Shown here in pieces: positions 23,103 to 32,425 of a DNA stretch of 50,620 nucleotides. Positions within the stretch are counted from its first letter, which is position 1; every line of letters begins with the position of its first letter. The notes below the pieces were generated by a model. The model saw nothing but the letters and a program-made list of their open reading frames with translations. It was not told the DNA's origin and did no database searches. The stretch lies in the NCBI GenBank assembly GCA_045544955.1, contig JAZPZY010000053.1, forward strand, positions 1 to 50,620, in the 5' to 3' direction. Source of the stretch: SIG701 sp045544955. Lineage in GTDB: Bacteria; Bacillota; Clostridia; Oscillospirales; CAG-272. The position numbers and the translations under genes were made by a program.

Positions 23103-23128
23103 GGGGAACTTTTTTCAAAAAGTTCCCC
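23103..23128 (-). terminator. Hairpin after valS
   Basis: GGGGAACTTTTT (23103-23114) and AAAAAGTTCCCC (23117-23128) pair perfectly, 20 bases after the valS stop. No strong T-run follows the stem on the minus strand, so its efficiency is uncertain; hairpins of this type are common repeats in this genome group. Confidence 0.5.
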
Positions 23129-23147
23129 CCGCTTCGTTTCGTATCTC

Positions 23148-25850
23148 TTATTTTCCCTGCACGGCGGCGAGGGCATCGGCAATGCCGGCACGCTGTGCTT
23201 TGTATTTCTCCAGCTTGGCACGCTCGCCGTCAACCACGGCGGCCGGTGCACGGGAGGTAAAGTTCTCGTTGGAAAGTTTCGCCTCGGCACGGGCGATCTC
23301 CTTATCCATGGCCTCAAGCTCGGCAGTGAGGCGTTTTCTCTCCGCCTCAAAGTCCACCATATCGGCCAGCGGGATGAATACGGTAGCCGCATCGGTAACG
23401 ATCTGCACCGCACCCTCCTCCGTATACGCATCCACTACGGAAACGCCGGATGCGGATGCCAGACGGGTAAAGAAAGCGTGGGTGGATTCATCAAAGCAGT
23501 CCGGATATTTGGTAACGATGAACACCTGTGCCTTCCGGGACGGGGGCACGTTCATTTCGGAACGGCGTCCGCGGATGGCGGTGATAGCGTCGATCACACG
23601 GGTGATCTTCTCTTCCTCGGCGGGGAAACGGAGATCCTCACGCACCTCCGGGTACGCAGAAACCATGATACTGCCTTCCGTGCCGGGGAGCGTCTGATAG
23701 ATCTCCTCGGTAATGAACGGCATGAAGGGATGGAGCAGTTTCAGAATCTCGGTGAGGACGTAGCCCAGCACGTTCTGTGCGGTAACGGAACGCTCCGTGC
23801 CCTTCATGGCAACGGATGCCTTGGAGAGCTCGATATACCAGTCGCAGTACACGTCCCAGATGAAATCGTACAGGGCACCAAGGGCGATGCCGATCTCGTA
23901 CCGATCCAGATTCGAACGAACGGCGGCAACCGTCTCGTTCAGACGGGCCAGGATCCACTTATCCTCGGCGGCCAGGGTGGAGAGTGCCGGCAGTTCGATC
24001 TTCTCGATCTCCAGATTCATCATGACGAAGCGGGCGGCGTTCCACAACTTATTGGCAAAGTTCCGGGCAGATTCGATCTTTTCATCGGAGAAACGCATAT
24101 CGTTTCCGGGGCTGTTGCCCGTTGCCAGTGCAAAGCGGAGTGCGTCGGCACCGTATTTCTCCACGATCTCCAAGGGATCGATGCCGTTGCCCAGGGATTT
24201 GGACATCTTGCGTCCCTGTGCGTCACGGACGAGGCCGTGGATCAGCACCGTATCGAAGGGGATCTGACCGGTGTATTCCAGACCGGAGAAGATCATACGG
24301 GACACCCAGAAGGTGATGATATCATAGCCGGTGACAAGCGTATTGGTAGGATAGAAGTAAGAGAGATCTTCCGTCTCCTTGGGCCAGCCCATGGTAGAGA
24401 AGGGCCACAGAGCAGAGGAGAACCAGGTATCCAGCGTATCGGGATCCTGGGTCATATGACCGCCGCACTTTTGGCATTTTGCCGGTGCCTCGCCGGCCAC
24501 CACCATCTCACCGCACTCGTCGCAGTAGTAGGCGGGAATCCGGTGTCCCCACCAAAGCTGACGGGAGATACACCAGTCACGGATGTTTTCCATCCAGTGG
24601 AAATAGTTCTTGGAGAAGCGATCCGGCACGAACTTGATCCGGCCGTCGCGGACAGCCTCGATGGCGGGCTTTGCCAAAGGCTCCATCTTCACGAACCACT
24701 GCTTGGAGATCATGGGCTCGATGACGTGATGGCAGCGGTAGCAGGTGCCCACGTTATGAGCAAGCGGCTCGATGTTCTTCACAAGACCGGCTTCCTTCAG
24801 ATCGGCAAGGATCGCCTTTCGTGCCTCGGCGGTGGTCATGCCGGCGTACTTGCCGCAATCCAAAACCTCCGGCTCGCCCACGGCGGCGGTACCCCGGGCA
24901 ACGGCGTCCTCCCAGGCTGCCTTATCGGCGGCACCGGTCATCTTACCGTCGTAGGTGAACACACGCACCAGGGGCAGATCGTGACGCTGCCCTACCTCGT
25001 AGTCGTTGGGATCGTGGGCGGGGGTGATCTTTACCACGCCCGTACCCTTCGTCATATCGGCGTGCTCGTCGCAGACGATGGGAATCTCTTTGTTGATCAG
25101 CGGAAGCAGTACGTGGCATCCATGGAGATGGGCATACCGGGGATCCTCCGCGTTGATGGCCACGGCGGTATCACCCAGCATCGTCTCGGGACGGGTGGTT
25201 GCCAGCTCCAGCATCTCGCCCGTTTCCTTTACCGGGTAAAGCAGGTGATAGAAATTGCCGTCCTGATCGTCGTATTCCACCTCGGCGTCGGAAATGGAGG
25301 TCATACAGGTGGTACACCAGTTGACCATCCGGTTGCCCCGGTAGATCAGTCCCTTTTTATAGAGGCGGAGGAACACGTCCTGCACCGCCTCGGAGCAGCC
25401 CTCGTCCAGCGTAAAGCGTTCACGGGTCCAGTCGCAGGAAGAGCCCAGTTTCTTCAGCTGCTCAATAATGCGTCCGCCGTATTTCGCGCGCCAGTCCCAG
25501 GCTCTTTCAAGGAAGCCGTCACGGCCGATATCGTCTTTCGTGATGCCCTCTTTCCGCATGGCCTCCACGATCTTCGCCTCGGTGGCGATGGACGCGTGGT
25601 CCGTACCGGGCAGCCACAGGGTAGAGAAACCGCTCATCCGCTTATAGCGGGTGAGGATATCCTGCAGGGTATTATCCAGTGCGTGTCCCATGTGCAGCTG
25701 ACCGGTGATATTCGGCGGCGGCATGACGATGGAATAATGGGGCTTTGATTTGTCGATGGCGGGGGTAAAATGCCCGTCCGCACACCAGGATGCGTACAGT
25801 CTTTCCTCAAAGGAGGAAGGATCGTACGTCTTTGGAAGTTCTTTTCTCAT
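23148..25850 (-). CDS. valS: Valyl-tRNA synthetase
   Basis: 900 residues, class I aminoacyl-tRNA synthetase charging tRNA-Val. HIGH-type motif HMGH (53-56), KMSKS at about 545-549, zinc-ribbon cysteines (CDECGEM ... CQKCGGH), editing domain between, and the C-terminal coiled-coil arm (DFEAERKRLTAELEAMDKEI). Full length. The ATG at 25850 has AAAGGAG 8 bases before it; the frame is open further upstream but this lies in the leader. Regulated by a T-box riboswitch (26032-26289), so expression rises when tRNA-Val is uncharged. Confidence 0.96.
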   Translation of the reverse strand: MRKELPKTYDPSSFEERLYASWCADGHFTPAIDKSKPHYSIVMPPPNITGQLHMGHALDNTLQDILTRYKRMSGFSTLWLPGTDHASIATEAKIVEAMRKEGITKDDIGRDGFLERAWDWRAKYGGRIIEQLKKLGSSCDWTRERFTLDEGCSEAVQDVFLRLYKKGLIYRGNRMVNWCTTCMTSISDAEVEYDDQDGNFYHLLYPVKETGEMLELATTRPETMLGDTAVAINAEDPRYAHLHGCHVLLPLINKEIPIVCDEHADMTKGTGVVKITPAHDPNDYEVGQRHDLPLVRVFTYDGKMTGAADKAAWEDAVARGTAAVGEPEVLDCGKYAGMTTAEARKAILADLKEAGLVKNIEPLAHNVGTCYRCHHVIEPMISKQWFVKMEPLAKPAIEAVRDGRIKFVPDRFSKNYFHWMENIRDWCISRQLWWGHRIPAYYCDECGEMVVAGEAPAKCQKCGGHMTQDPDTLDTWFSSALWPFSTMGWPKETEDLSYFYPTNTLVTGYDIITFWVSRMIFSGLEYTGQIPFDTVLIHGLVRDAQGRKMSKSLGNGIDPLEIVEKYGADALRFALATGNSPGNDMRFSDEKIESARNFANKLWNAARFVMMNLEIEKIELPALSTLAAEDKWILARLNETVAAVRSNLDRYEIGIALGALYDFIWDVYCDWYIELSKASVAMKGTERSVTAQNVLGYVLTEILKLLHPFMPFITEEIYQTLPGTEGSIMVSAYPEVREDLRFPAEEEKITRVIDAITAIRGRRSEMNVPPSRKAQVFIVTKYPDCFDESTHAFFTRLASASGVSVVDAYTEEGAVQIVTDAATVFIPLADMVDFEAERKRLTAELEAMDKEIARAEAKLSNENFTSRAPAAVVDGERAKLEKYKAQRAGIADALAAVQGK

Positions 25851-25945
25851 ATGAACTATCTCCTTTATACCTGTAATCTTTGAAAAATATTTTTTAACAG
25901 AATCCGTTTTTTGCACGGGCGTGTACCGGGCAAAAAACTCCTTAC

Positions 25946-25999
25946 AAATCCGCAAGTGTGCACCGCAGGGCGTGCATGCCGATGCGAATGCACGGATTT
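25946..25999 (-). other. Stem-loop between T-box terminator and valS start
   Basis: AAATCCG (25946-25952) pairs with CGGATTT (25993-25999), enclosing a second GTGCAC/GTGCAT-type stem. It sits in the unusually long (about 180 bases) stretch between the T-box terminator and the valS ATG. Its role is unknown; no T-run follows. Confidence 0.4.
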
Positions 26000-26031
26000 C
26001 CCCATCAGAAAGCCCTGGCATTTTGATGAAT

Positions 26032-26289
26032 AAAAAAACGTCCTTGATCCCAAAGGATCAGGACGCAAAAGCGCGGTACCACCCGATTTCGCCAAACGGC
26101 GCACTCACGGACAAAAAATCCGTTCTCCCGTAACGAGGGAATACGTCGTGCACTACCGGGCGAAAAATCGCCGTTCGCACACGCGGCTCCGGGACTACTT
26201 CACAAAGAACCTGCCGCGGCGATCTCACCATCCGCCGCTCTCTTTGGGCCGTTTTCCATGCTACTCTTTCCCATCCGTGCCTTTTCCTA
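26032..26289 (-). promoter_or_regulatory. T-box riboswitch, valine type (GUC specifier)
   Basis: Read on the minus strand. Stem I has the AGAGAG/GGTGAGA distal features; the specifier codon is GUC at 26193-26195 in the context GAAGTAGTCCCGGAG. The T-box core GGGTGGTACCGCG is at 26072-26084. The terminator is GGACGCAAA side to ACGTCC side: GTCCTGATCC pairs with GGATCAAGGAC (26040-26064) followed by seven Ts (26032-26038). Uncharged tRNA-Val pairs with the specifier and the T-box bulge to prevent termination. Confidence 0.93.
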
Positions 26290-26295
26290 TGGGTT

Positions 26296-26324
26296 AGTAT
26301 ACCATCTTTTTTAATAAATGTCAA
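26296..26324 (-). promoter_or_regulatory. valS promoter
   Basis: Minus strand: perfect -35 TTGACA (26319-26324), 17-base spacer, -10 TATACT (26296-26301). Confidence 0.85.
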
Positions 26325-26361
26325 GGGTGAGCGGGAGTTTGGACAGTTTTTTCCGAAAGAT

Positions 26362-27135
26362 TTACCGTTTGGGCGGACGCAGTTCCAGCTTCTCCAGGGG
26401 GGTGATGCCGAATCTCCTAAGAAAGGCGAGTGCCCGTGCTTCCATCTCGCCGTGGAGGATCGCCTCCGGCTGATGGGCGTCGATGCCGAGGATCACGTCG
26501 TTCCCCACCTCAGCCGCGATTGCAAAAAACCGCTCGCTTGGGTAGTTGCGTCCGTTTCTGAGGCCCAGCAGATTCATCTCCAGGGGAATCCCCATCCGGC
26601 GGATCTCCTTGCAGAAAGGCACCATATACCGGCGGTACGTTGTGTCGTCTCCGGAAAAGTTGAAGAAATCCGGATGGGCCAGATAGGAAAAACAGCCGGT
26701 GTGCAGTCCTGCCAGCACCTGACAGACGTACAGAGCCAAAGACTCCTCGCTGTCTGTGGGAAGACAGTTGGAACGAAAACCGATCTCGCCGCCGTTGGCG
26801 TGATGACCGAGGATCATATAATCCACGGGCAAGGGTGCGATCATTTCCATAAACTCCTCAAAATAGGGCAGATAGTACTCCGTTTCAAAGCCGATCTTTA
26901 TATCGATCCGGCCTTTGTACTCCTCTTTCAGAGCGGCGATGGTCTCACAGTATTCCAAAAGCTGATCGTGACGCATATGGGACGTATTGCAGTAATCGCC
27001 AGGATATTTCCAGCCGGCGTGATCGGAAAAGCCCAGCGTTTTCATTCCCATGCGGATGGCGTTCTCGATATATTCCCTCTCCGTGCCGTCTGCGTGATTA
27101 CACCGCCAGGTATGTGTATGATAATTATGCAGCAT
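26362..27135 (-). CDS. PHP-domain phosphatase, histidinol-phosphatase family
   Basis: 257 residues. PHP metal-dependent phosphoesterase: it starts with the HNYHTHTWRCNHADG motif, followed by a GFSDHAGW, GFETEYY, GHHANG and ILGIDAHQPEA, the expected order of metal ligands. Related to HisJ/HisK histidinol-phosphatases, which make histidinol from histidinol phosphate. No other his genes are nearby, so the substrate may differ. It lies 33 bases downstream of the ACT/MBL gene in the same direction and is probably co-transcribed. Confidence is high for PHP family, moderate for the substrate. Confidence 0.82.
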   Translation of the reverse strand: MLHNYHTHTWRCNHADGTEREYIENAIRMGMKTLGFSDHAGWKYPGDYCNTSHMRHDQLLEYCETIAALKEEYKGRIDIKIGFETEYYLPYFEEFMEMIAPLPVDYMILGHHANGGEIGFRSNCLPTDSEESLALYVCQVLAGLHTGCFSYLAHPDFFNFSGDDTTYRRYMVPFCKEIRRMGIPLEMNLLGLRNGRNYPSERFFAIAAEVGNDVILGIDAHQPEAILHGEMEARALAFLRRFGITPLEKLELRPPKR

Positions 27136-27168
27136 ATTTTACCTCGGATTTCTCTCGTGTAAGCGATA

Positions 27169-28605
27169 TCAGACGTTTACGGCGTATTCTTTTTTGAAAC
27201 CGTGCCCGCCGAAAATCTGCCATTTTCCCACGCCCAGCCGCTGCATGACGGCCTGCCGTTCCTGGGTGCAGAGTTCCCGCCGGGTGTCCACCGACGTCAT
27301 CAGAATGGGTGCGTACTGATTGTACTCTGCCTGCTGCGGCGTAAGGCCGTGCATATTGATATAAATATCCCCGGTAAACGCCACGTGATGGGTATAATCA
27401 ATCAGCACGATCTCGCCAGGAAGATGGCCGCCCCGTCCTTCATACACCTCGAAATGCAGATCGGCAAAATCAAAAAATCCGATCTGCGTCAAAGGCTCCC
27501 GGAGCACCGGATGCTCCTCCCAGGGCACCGTGATTTTGTCCGGTGACGGCGGTACGTAGGACGTAAGCGTTTTGCAGATATGGATATACGGCTTATGCAG
27601 GGGATTCTGCTCTCTGTATCCGTCCTCCCCGTCGTACTCCATCTTCAGGCAGCGGGCCGTTTTCCGGCTGGCAATGATCTCATCAAACAGGGGCAGAAGG
27701 CCGCAATGATCCACGTCTGCGTGGGTAACGAGCACTGATTTTTTCATCCTGTCAAAATCGGGCAGGAGCTTGTGAAAGATCCTCTGCATTTCTTCCCCGT
27801 AGCAGGCATAACCGGTATCGATGCACAGCAATTCCCCGCCGTTTTCCAAAAGGATCACGTTGCTGCCGCAGGGCGGCTCGATCAGTGTCAGCCTCGTCTG
27901 CTCCGTAAGATCGTGCCGGCTGATGCGGGGCGAAAAATTTTCCCCTTTGGACTTTGCCAGCAGCTCGGCAAATTTGTGGATGCTGTCAAAAGTCCGGTAC
28001 GGCGACAGCCCCTGCTCGTCCAGCGTCTGCATGGCAAGATTCACGTGAATGAGCAGCTGCTGGCGTACGGCATCGGACAATCCCATCATACGGGAAAGAC
28101 CGGTGACGTAGGTATTATAAAAAATACTGTTGTCGTACACCTTTTCCGAGCTGTTGTAATCGATCACGCGTACCTTGCACAGTTTTTCCGCCTCCGCCAG
28201 GAAAGCGGAGATCCTGTCGGGATCCTCCACGTACAGCCCCATTTTGAAATACTGATAATCCGTTCCGTTTTCCTGGGAGCTGATGTAGGAAATATTGAAA
28301 TGAAACGCATCAATCAAGGCGAGAATACCGCTGACGCTGCCCGGTACGTCCGGCAGACAAAACTCGATCAGAACGATGCTGCTCTTCGTCTTATCGTTGG
28401 AAAGATATCCGATCTCACATAGCTGTACGTCCGCCTTTTCCAGCTGCTCCTTCGTTCCCTCCGCATCAATAAACAGCGTATGAGAATCCACCGCTTTATT
28501 ATAACTTACCCGGGTGATATTGATTCCCAGTGCGGCAAAACACCGGCTGGCTTTGAGAAATGCCCCTATATGATCCGGCATGGACGTTACATACGTTTTC
28601 TTCAT
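27169..28605 (-). CDS. ACT-domain / metallo-beta-lactamase-fold fusion protein
   Basis: 478 residues. Residues 1-~145 hold two ACT-type ligand-binding repeats (YVTSMPDHIGAFLKASRCFAALGINITRVSYN; VLIEFCLPDVPGSVSGILALIDAFHFNISYISS). After a helical linker, residues about 230-470 form a metallo-beta-lactamase fold, with THADVDHCG in place of the usual HxHxDH (second histidine is Asp), then a DFADLHFEVYEGRGGHLPGEIVL segment and FTGDIYIN. ACT domains usually bind amino acids, so an amino-acid-controlled hydrolase is plausible, but the substrate is unknown. Start: ATG 28605 is preferred; GTG 28614 is an alternative. Confidence 0.82.
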   Translation of the reverse strand: MKKTYVTSMPDHIGAFLKASRCFAALGINITRVSYNKAVDSHTLFIDAEGTKEQLEKADVQLCEIGYLSNDKTKSSIVLIEFCLPDVPGSVSGILALIDAFHFNISYISSQENGTDYQYFKMGLYVEDPDRISAFLAEAEKLCKVRVIDYNSSEKVYDNSIFYNTYVTGLSRMMGLSDAVRQQLLIHVNLAMQTLDEQGLSPYRTFDSIHKFAELLAKSKGENFSPRISRHDLTEQTRLTLIEPPCGSNVILLENGGELLCIDTGYACYGEEMQRIFHKLLPDFDRMKKSVLVTHADVDHCGLLPLFDEIIASRKTARCLKMEYDGEDGYREQNPLHKPYIHICKTLTSYVPPSPDKITVPWEEHPVLREPLTQIGFFDFADLHFEVYEGRGGHLPGEIVLIDYTHHVAFTGDIYINMHGLTPQQAEYNQYAPILMTSVDTRRELCTQERQAVMQRLGVGKWQIFGGHGFKKEYAVNV

Positions 28606-28709
28606 CCCGTACACCTGCCTTTCCGTATACGGATTTATTATATCACATCCCTAAGAGCACGGCAAGAGAAAAAAAGGCGAAAATTTCCCCGGGATTCACA
28701 GAATATCTG

Positions 28710-28739
28710 TTGATTTTTCCGCCCACTGTACGCTATAAT
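28710..28739 (+). promoter_or_regulatory. Promoter of the nucleoside operon
   Basis: TTGATT (28710-28715), 18-base spacer, TATAAT (28734-28739), 58 bases before the deoD ATG. Confidence 0.75.
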
Positions 28740-28796
28740 GTAAGCAGAGAAAAATAACCGGCACACAACCGGAATTCTTACCATCGGGAGGAAACT

Positions 28797-29516
28797 ATGT
28801 CTACGGCTCACAACAATGCAAAACCGAGTGATTTCGCCAAAACCGTACTGATGCCGGGGGATCCGCTCCGGGCACAGTTTATTGCACAGACGTTTCTCAC
28901 GGATGCACGCCTCGTCAACAACGTCCGGGGTATCCAGGGGTATACGGGTACTTTTAACGGTACTCCCGTATCCGTTATGGCAAGCGGCATGGGCATGCCC
29001 TCCATGGGAATTTACAGTTACGAGCTGTTCACTGAGTACGGCGTGGAGAATATTCTCCGCATCGGCTCGGCCGGTGCGCTGACGGACACGGTAAAGCTGC
29101 GGGACATCGTCATCGGCATGGGTGCGTGCACCAATTCCGCTTTCGGCATGCAGTATGATCTGGCCGGCACCTTTGCCCCCATCGCCAGCTATCCCGTAAT
29201 GAAGGCGGCCATCGATGCGGCAGAAGCGGTGGGTGCTGTCTATCACGTAGGCAACCTTCTCTCCTCCGATACGTTTTACGCCGACAACGGCACCGAAGCA
29301 AACGCCGGCTGGCGGAAGATGGGCGTCCTTGCGGTGGAAATGGAATGTGCCGCCCTCTATATGACCGCCGCACGGACGGGCAAACGTGCCCTTGCCGTCT
29401 GCACGGTTTCCGACAGTCTTGTAACGGGAGAGGCTCTGTCTCCTGAAGAAAGACAGACCTCCTTTACGGAAATGATGGAAATAGCACTCAGAACGGCGGT
29501 GACGCTCCATGGCTGA
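28797..29516 (+). CDS. deoD: Purine-nucleoside phosphorylase, DeoD type
   Basis: 239 residues. Splits purine (deoxy)ribonucleosides with phosphate into base and (deoxy)ribose-1-phosphate. DeoD features: MPGDPLRAQFIA, GMGMPSMGIYSYELF, RIGSAGAL and the C-terminal VEMECAALYMTA and TVSDSL segments. Full length. GGGAGG precedes the ATG. The stop overlaps the deoB::cdd start by 8 bases, so the sugar phosphate it makes is handed to the next gene product in the same operon. Confidence 0.95.
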   Translation: MSTAHNNAKPSDFAKTVLMPGDPLRAQFIAQTFLTDARLVNNVRGIQGYTGTFNGTPVSVMASGMGMPSMGIYSYELFTEYGVENILRIGSAGALTDTVKLRDIVIGMGACTNSAFGMQYDLAGTFAPIASYPVMKAAIDAAEAVGAVYHVGNLLSSDTFYADNGTEANAGWRKMGVLAVEMECAALYMTAARTGKRALAVCTVSDSLVTGEALSPEERQTSFTEMMEIALRTAVTLHG

Positions 29517-31098
29517 TATTAAACGCATCTTTCTCATCGTTCTGGATTCTCTGGGCATAGGTGCTCTGCCGGATGCCAAGGATTTCGGCGACACGCCGGA
29601 GGTAAACACCCTTCTCCACATTGCCGATCAGCCCGGATTTTCCGCGGATACGCTTCGGAATCTGGGAATGGGACGCATGGACGGCGTCCGCTGGTTGGGA
29701 CATCCCCAAAAAGACGGACGGCGTGCCGCCGTGGCACGGATGGGAGAAAAATCCCCCGGCAAGGATACCACCGTGGGGCACTGGGAGATCGGCGGTATCG
29801 TATCGGATGCGCCCCTGCCCGTTTTCCCGGAGGGATTCCCGCCGGAGGTACTGGAGGCGGTCTCCGCCGCCACGGGACGGGGTATTCTCTGCAACGAGCC
29901 CTATTCCGGCACCAAGGTGATTCACGATTTCGGCCGTGCCCATATTGCCACGGGCGATCTCATCGTATACACCTCGGCGGACAGCGTATTTCAGATCGCC
30001 GCCCACGAGGACGTGATCCCGCCGGCCGAACTGTACGAGATCTGCGAAAAGGCACGGGCCATTCTCAAGGGAAAATACGGCGTGGGCAGAGTCATTGCCC
30101 GTCCGTTTATCGGCGAATATCCGAACTACACCCGTACCGCCAACCGGCACGACTACTCTCTCACGCCGCCGGCGGACACGGTGCTGGACGCGCTGTCCGG
30201 GGCAGGTCTTGATACCATTGCCGTAGGCAAGATCACCGATATATTTGCCGGACGGGGCATCACGCGCTCCATCCGCACGAAAAACAACGACGATGGCATG
30301 CGTGTGACGGAGGAGATCGCCGGAGAGGATTTCACCGGTCTTTGCTTTGTGAATCTGGTGGAGTTTGATTCCCATTTCGGACATCGGAACGATCCTTTAG
30401 GCTACGCCGCGGCCCTTGCCCGGTTTGATACGTGGCTTCACGGCTTTCTGCCCCGGCTCCGTCCCGACGACGTACTGATGATCACCGCCGATCACGGCTG
30501 TGATCCCACGGACGAAAGCACCGACCACACGAGAGAATACGCGCCGCTTCTTATCGCAGGCGATAAGATCCGCCCGGTAAATCTGGGCACGCGAAGCTCC
30601 TTTGCCGACATTGCGGCAACGGCGGCAGAGCTTTTGGGCGTTTCCTTCACCGGCGAGGGTGTCTCCTTTGCCGAAGAGATCCTCATCCGTCCCGTATCGG
30701 ACGAGTCGCTGATCGGCGAAGCCGTACACGCCATGGGCGACGCCTACGCCCCCTATTCCGGCTACAAGGTGGGGGCGGCACTTCTCACGGACGACGGCCG
30801 TATCTACACCGGATGCAACGTAGAAAACGCTTCCTACGGTGCCGCCGTCTGCGGGGAGCGGACAGCCATCGTGAAAGCCGTATCCGACGGGGCACGGGGC
30901 ATCACTGCCATCGCCGTAGTGGGCGGAAAAGACGGCGTGATCACCGATTTTGCCCCGCCCTGCGGTATCTGCCGGCAGGTGCTTTCCGAATTCTGCACCG
31001 GCGACGCACGGGTGATTCTGTATAATGGAAAAGAAACGCAGGTGCACCGTTTCGCAGATCTTCTGCCCCTTTCCTTCGGGAAAGAGAAATTATCATAA
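29509..31098 (+). CDS. deoB-cdd: Phosphopentomutase - cytidine deaminase fusion
   Basis: 529 residues in one uninterrupted frame. Residues 1 to about 390 are phosphopentomutase (metal site in IVLDSLGIGALPDA near the start; later TADHGCDPT and the LLGVSF end), converting (deoxy)ribose-1-phosphate to the 5-phosphate. Residues about 395-529 are a complete cytidine deaminase: PYSGYKVGAALLTDDGR, NVENASYG, the zinc site CGERTA and PCGICRQ. Both catalytic halves look intact. Normally separate proteins, they act on the same nucleoside-degradation pathway, and pdp and deoD flank it here. I see no stop or frameshift at the joint (around 30690). Confidence 0.92.
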   Translation: MADIKRIFLIVLDSLGIGALPDAKDFGDTPEVNTLLHIADQPGFSADTLRNLGMGRMDGVRWLGHPQKDGRRAAVARMGEKSPGKDTTVGHWEIGGIVSDAPLPVFPEGFPPEVLEAVSAATGRGILCNEPYSGTKVIHDFGRAHIATGDLIVYTSADSVFQIAAHEDVIPPAELYEICEKARAILKGKYGVGRVIARPFIGEYPNYTRTANRHDYSLTPPADTVLDALSGAGLDTIAVGKITDIFAGRGITRSIRTKNNDDGMRVTEEIAGEDFTGLCFVNLVEFDSHFGHRNDPLGYAAALARFDTWLHGFLPRLRPDDVLMITADHGCDPTDESTDHTREYAPLLIAGDKIRPVNLGTRSSFADIAATAAELLGVSFTGEGVSFAEEILIRPVSDESLIGEAVHAMGDAYAPYSGYKVGAALLTDDGRIYTGCNVENASYGAAVCGERTAIVKAVSDGARGITAIAVVGGKDGVITDFAPPCGICRQVLSEFCTGDARVILYNGKETQVHRFADLLPLSFGKEKLS

Positions 31099-31113
31099 AC
31101 GGAGGTACGGCGT

Positions 31114-32424
31114 ATGCGGATGTACGATCTGATCGATAAAAAGAAGCGGGGCGGCACGCTCACCGAAGAAGAGATCCGCTTTTTCGTAAAGGGCACCACG
31201 GACGGCTCCATTCCGGATTATCAGCTGACGGCCTTTCTCATGGCAGTGTGCCTTCAGGGCATGGACAAAACGGAAACGGCCATACTGACCGACGCCATGG
31301 CTCGCTCCGGCGACCGTCTGGATCTGTCCCGCTTCGGCACAAACTCCGTTGACAAGCACAGCACCGGCGGCGTGGGTGACAAAACCACCCTGATCGTCAC
31401 GCCCATTGCGGCGGCCCTCGGCTGTGCGGTGGCAAAAATGTCCGGCCGCGGGCTGGGCTACACCGGCGGCACGGCGGATAAACTCGGCTCCATCCCCGGC
31501 TACCGGCTGACCATGCCTCACGAAGAATTTATGAAGCAGGTAGAGACGGCAGGTGCCGCCGTCATTTCCCAAAGCGGCAACCTGGCACCGGCAGACAAAA
31601 AGCTGTACGCACTCCGGGACGTGACCGCCACGGTGGATTCCCTGCCTCTCATCGCCTCCAGCATCATGAGCAAGAAGATCGCCGCCGGCGCTCACTCCAT
31701 CGTTCTGGACGTAAAGGTGGGCAGCGGTGCGTTCATGAAAACAAAGGAAGATGCCGCCGCTTTGGCACGTGCCATGGTAGATATCGGCACCGCCTGCGGG
31801 CGGCGTGTAACGGCAGTGCTGACCAATATGGATATTCCCCTCGGCATCGGCGTGGGCAACACGCTGGAGGTGCTGGAATCGGTACAGGTGCTGAAAGGCG
31901 GCGGGCCCGAGGATCTCAAAGCGGTGTCCCTGGAGCTTGCCTCTCACATGGTTTCCCTGGCAAAGGGGATCTCCGTCACGGAAGCACGCCGCCTGGCGGA
32001 AGACACCCTCCGCAGCGGTGCGGCTCTCCAGAAATTCCGCCAGTGGATCAAGGCACAGGGCGGCGATACGGCGTTTATTGACGATCCTGCCGCCTTCCCC
32101 CGGGCAAAGGTGATCCGTCCCGTCACGGCACCCCGTGCCGGCTATATCACCGCCATGAACACGGAAGCCATCGGAGAGACCTCCGTGGTGCTCGGTGCGG
32201 GGCGTGCCCGTGCGGAGGACGAGATTGATCCGTCAGCCGGCATTGAGATTCTGAAAAAGACCGGCGACCGGGTGGAAAAGGGTGAGCCCATTGCCATACT
32301 CCACACGGCTGACGAAGAAAAATGGACCGAAGGAGACGTGCGGTATTCCGCCGCCGTCACCGTGGGCGATATAAAGCCGCCGGAGCAGAAGCTCATTTAC
32401 AGCGTGATCGGAGAGGAAGCATAA
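31114..32424 (+). CDS. pdp: Pyrimidine-nucleoside phosphorylase
   Basis: 436 residues. Phosphorolysis of uridine, deoxyuridine and thymidine to base and pentose-1-phosphate. It begins MRMYDLIDKKKRGG as usual, carries KHSTGGVGDKTTL (phosphate/substrate binding) and KMSGRGLGYTGGTADKL, and has the C-terminal domain with GAGRARAEDEIDPSAGI. CGGAGGT precedes the ATG by 7 bases. Uridine made by the Cdd domain of the upstream fusion would be its substrate. Confidence 0.95.
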   Translation: MRMYDLIDKKKRGGTLTEEEIRFFVKGTTDGSIPDYQLTAFLMAVCLQGMDKTETAILTDAMARSGDRLDLSRFGTNSVDKHSTGGVGDKTTLIVTPIAAALGCAVAKMSGRGLGYTGGTADKLGSIPGYRLTMPHEEFMKQVETAGAAVISQSGNLAPADKKLYALRDVTATVDSLPLIASSIMSKKIAAGAHSIVLDVKVGSGAFMKTKEDAAALARAMVDIGTACGRRVTAVLTNMDIPLGIGVGNTLEVLESVQVLKGGGPEDLKAVSLELASHMVSLAKGISVTEARRLAEDTLRSGAALQKFRQWIKAQGGDTAFIDDPAAFPRAKVIRPVTAPRAGYITAMNTEAIGETSVVLGAGRARAEDEIDPSAGIEILKKTGDRVEKGEPIAILHTADEEKWTEGDVRYSAAVTVGDIKPPEQKLIYSVIGEEA

Positions 32425-32425
32425 T

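Noticed and set aside
23478..25748. A 756-codon open frame on the plus strand opposite valS
   Set aside because: It lies entirely antisense to a clearly functional valS with intact motifs; the long open frame comes from GC-rich codon bias. No recognisable domain or good ribosome site.
28605..28614. GTG 28614 as start of the ACT/MBL gene
   Set aside because: The spacing to the purine-rich stretch is too short; ATG 28605 gives the usual MKK start.
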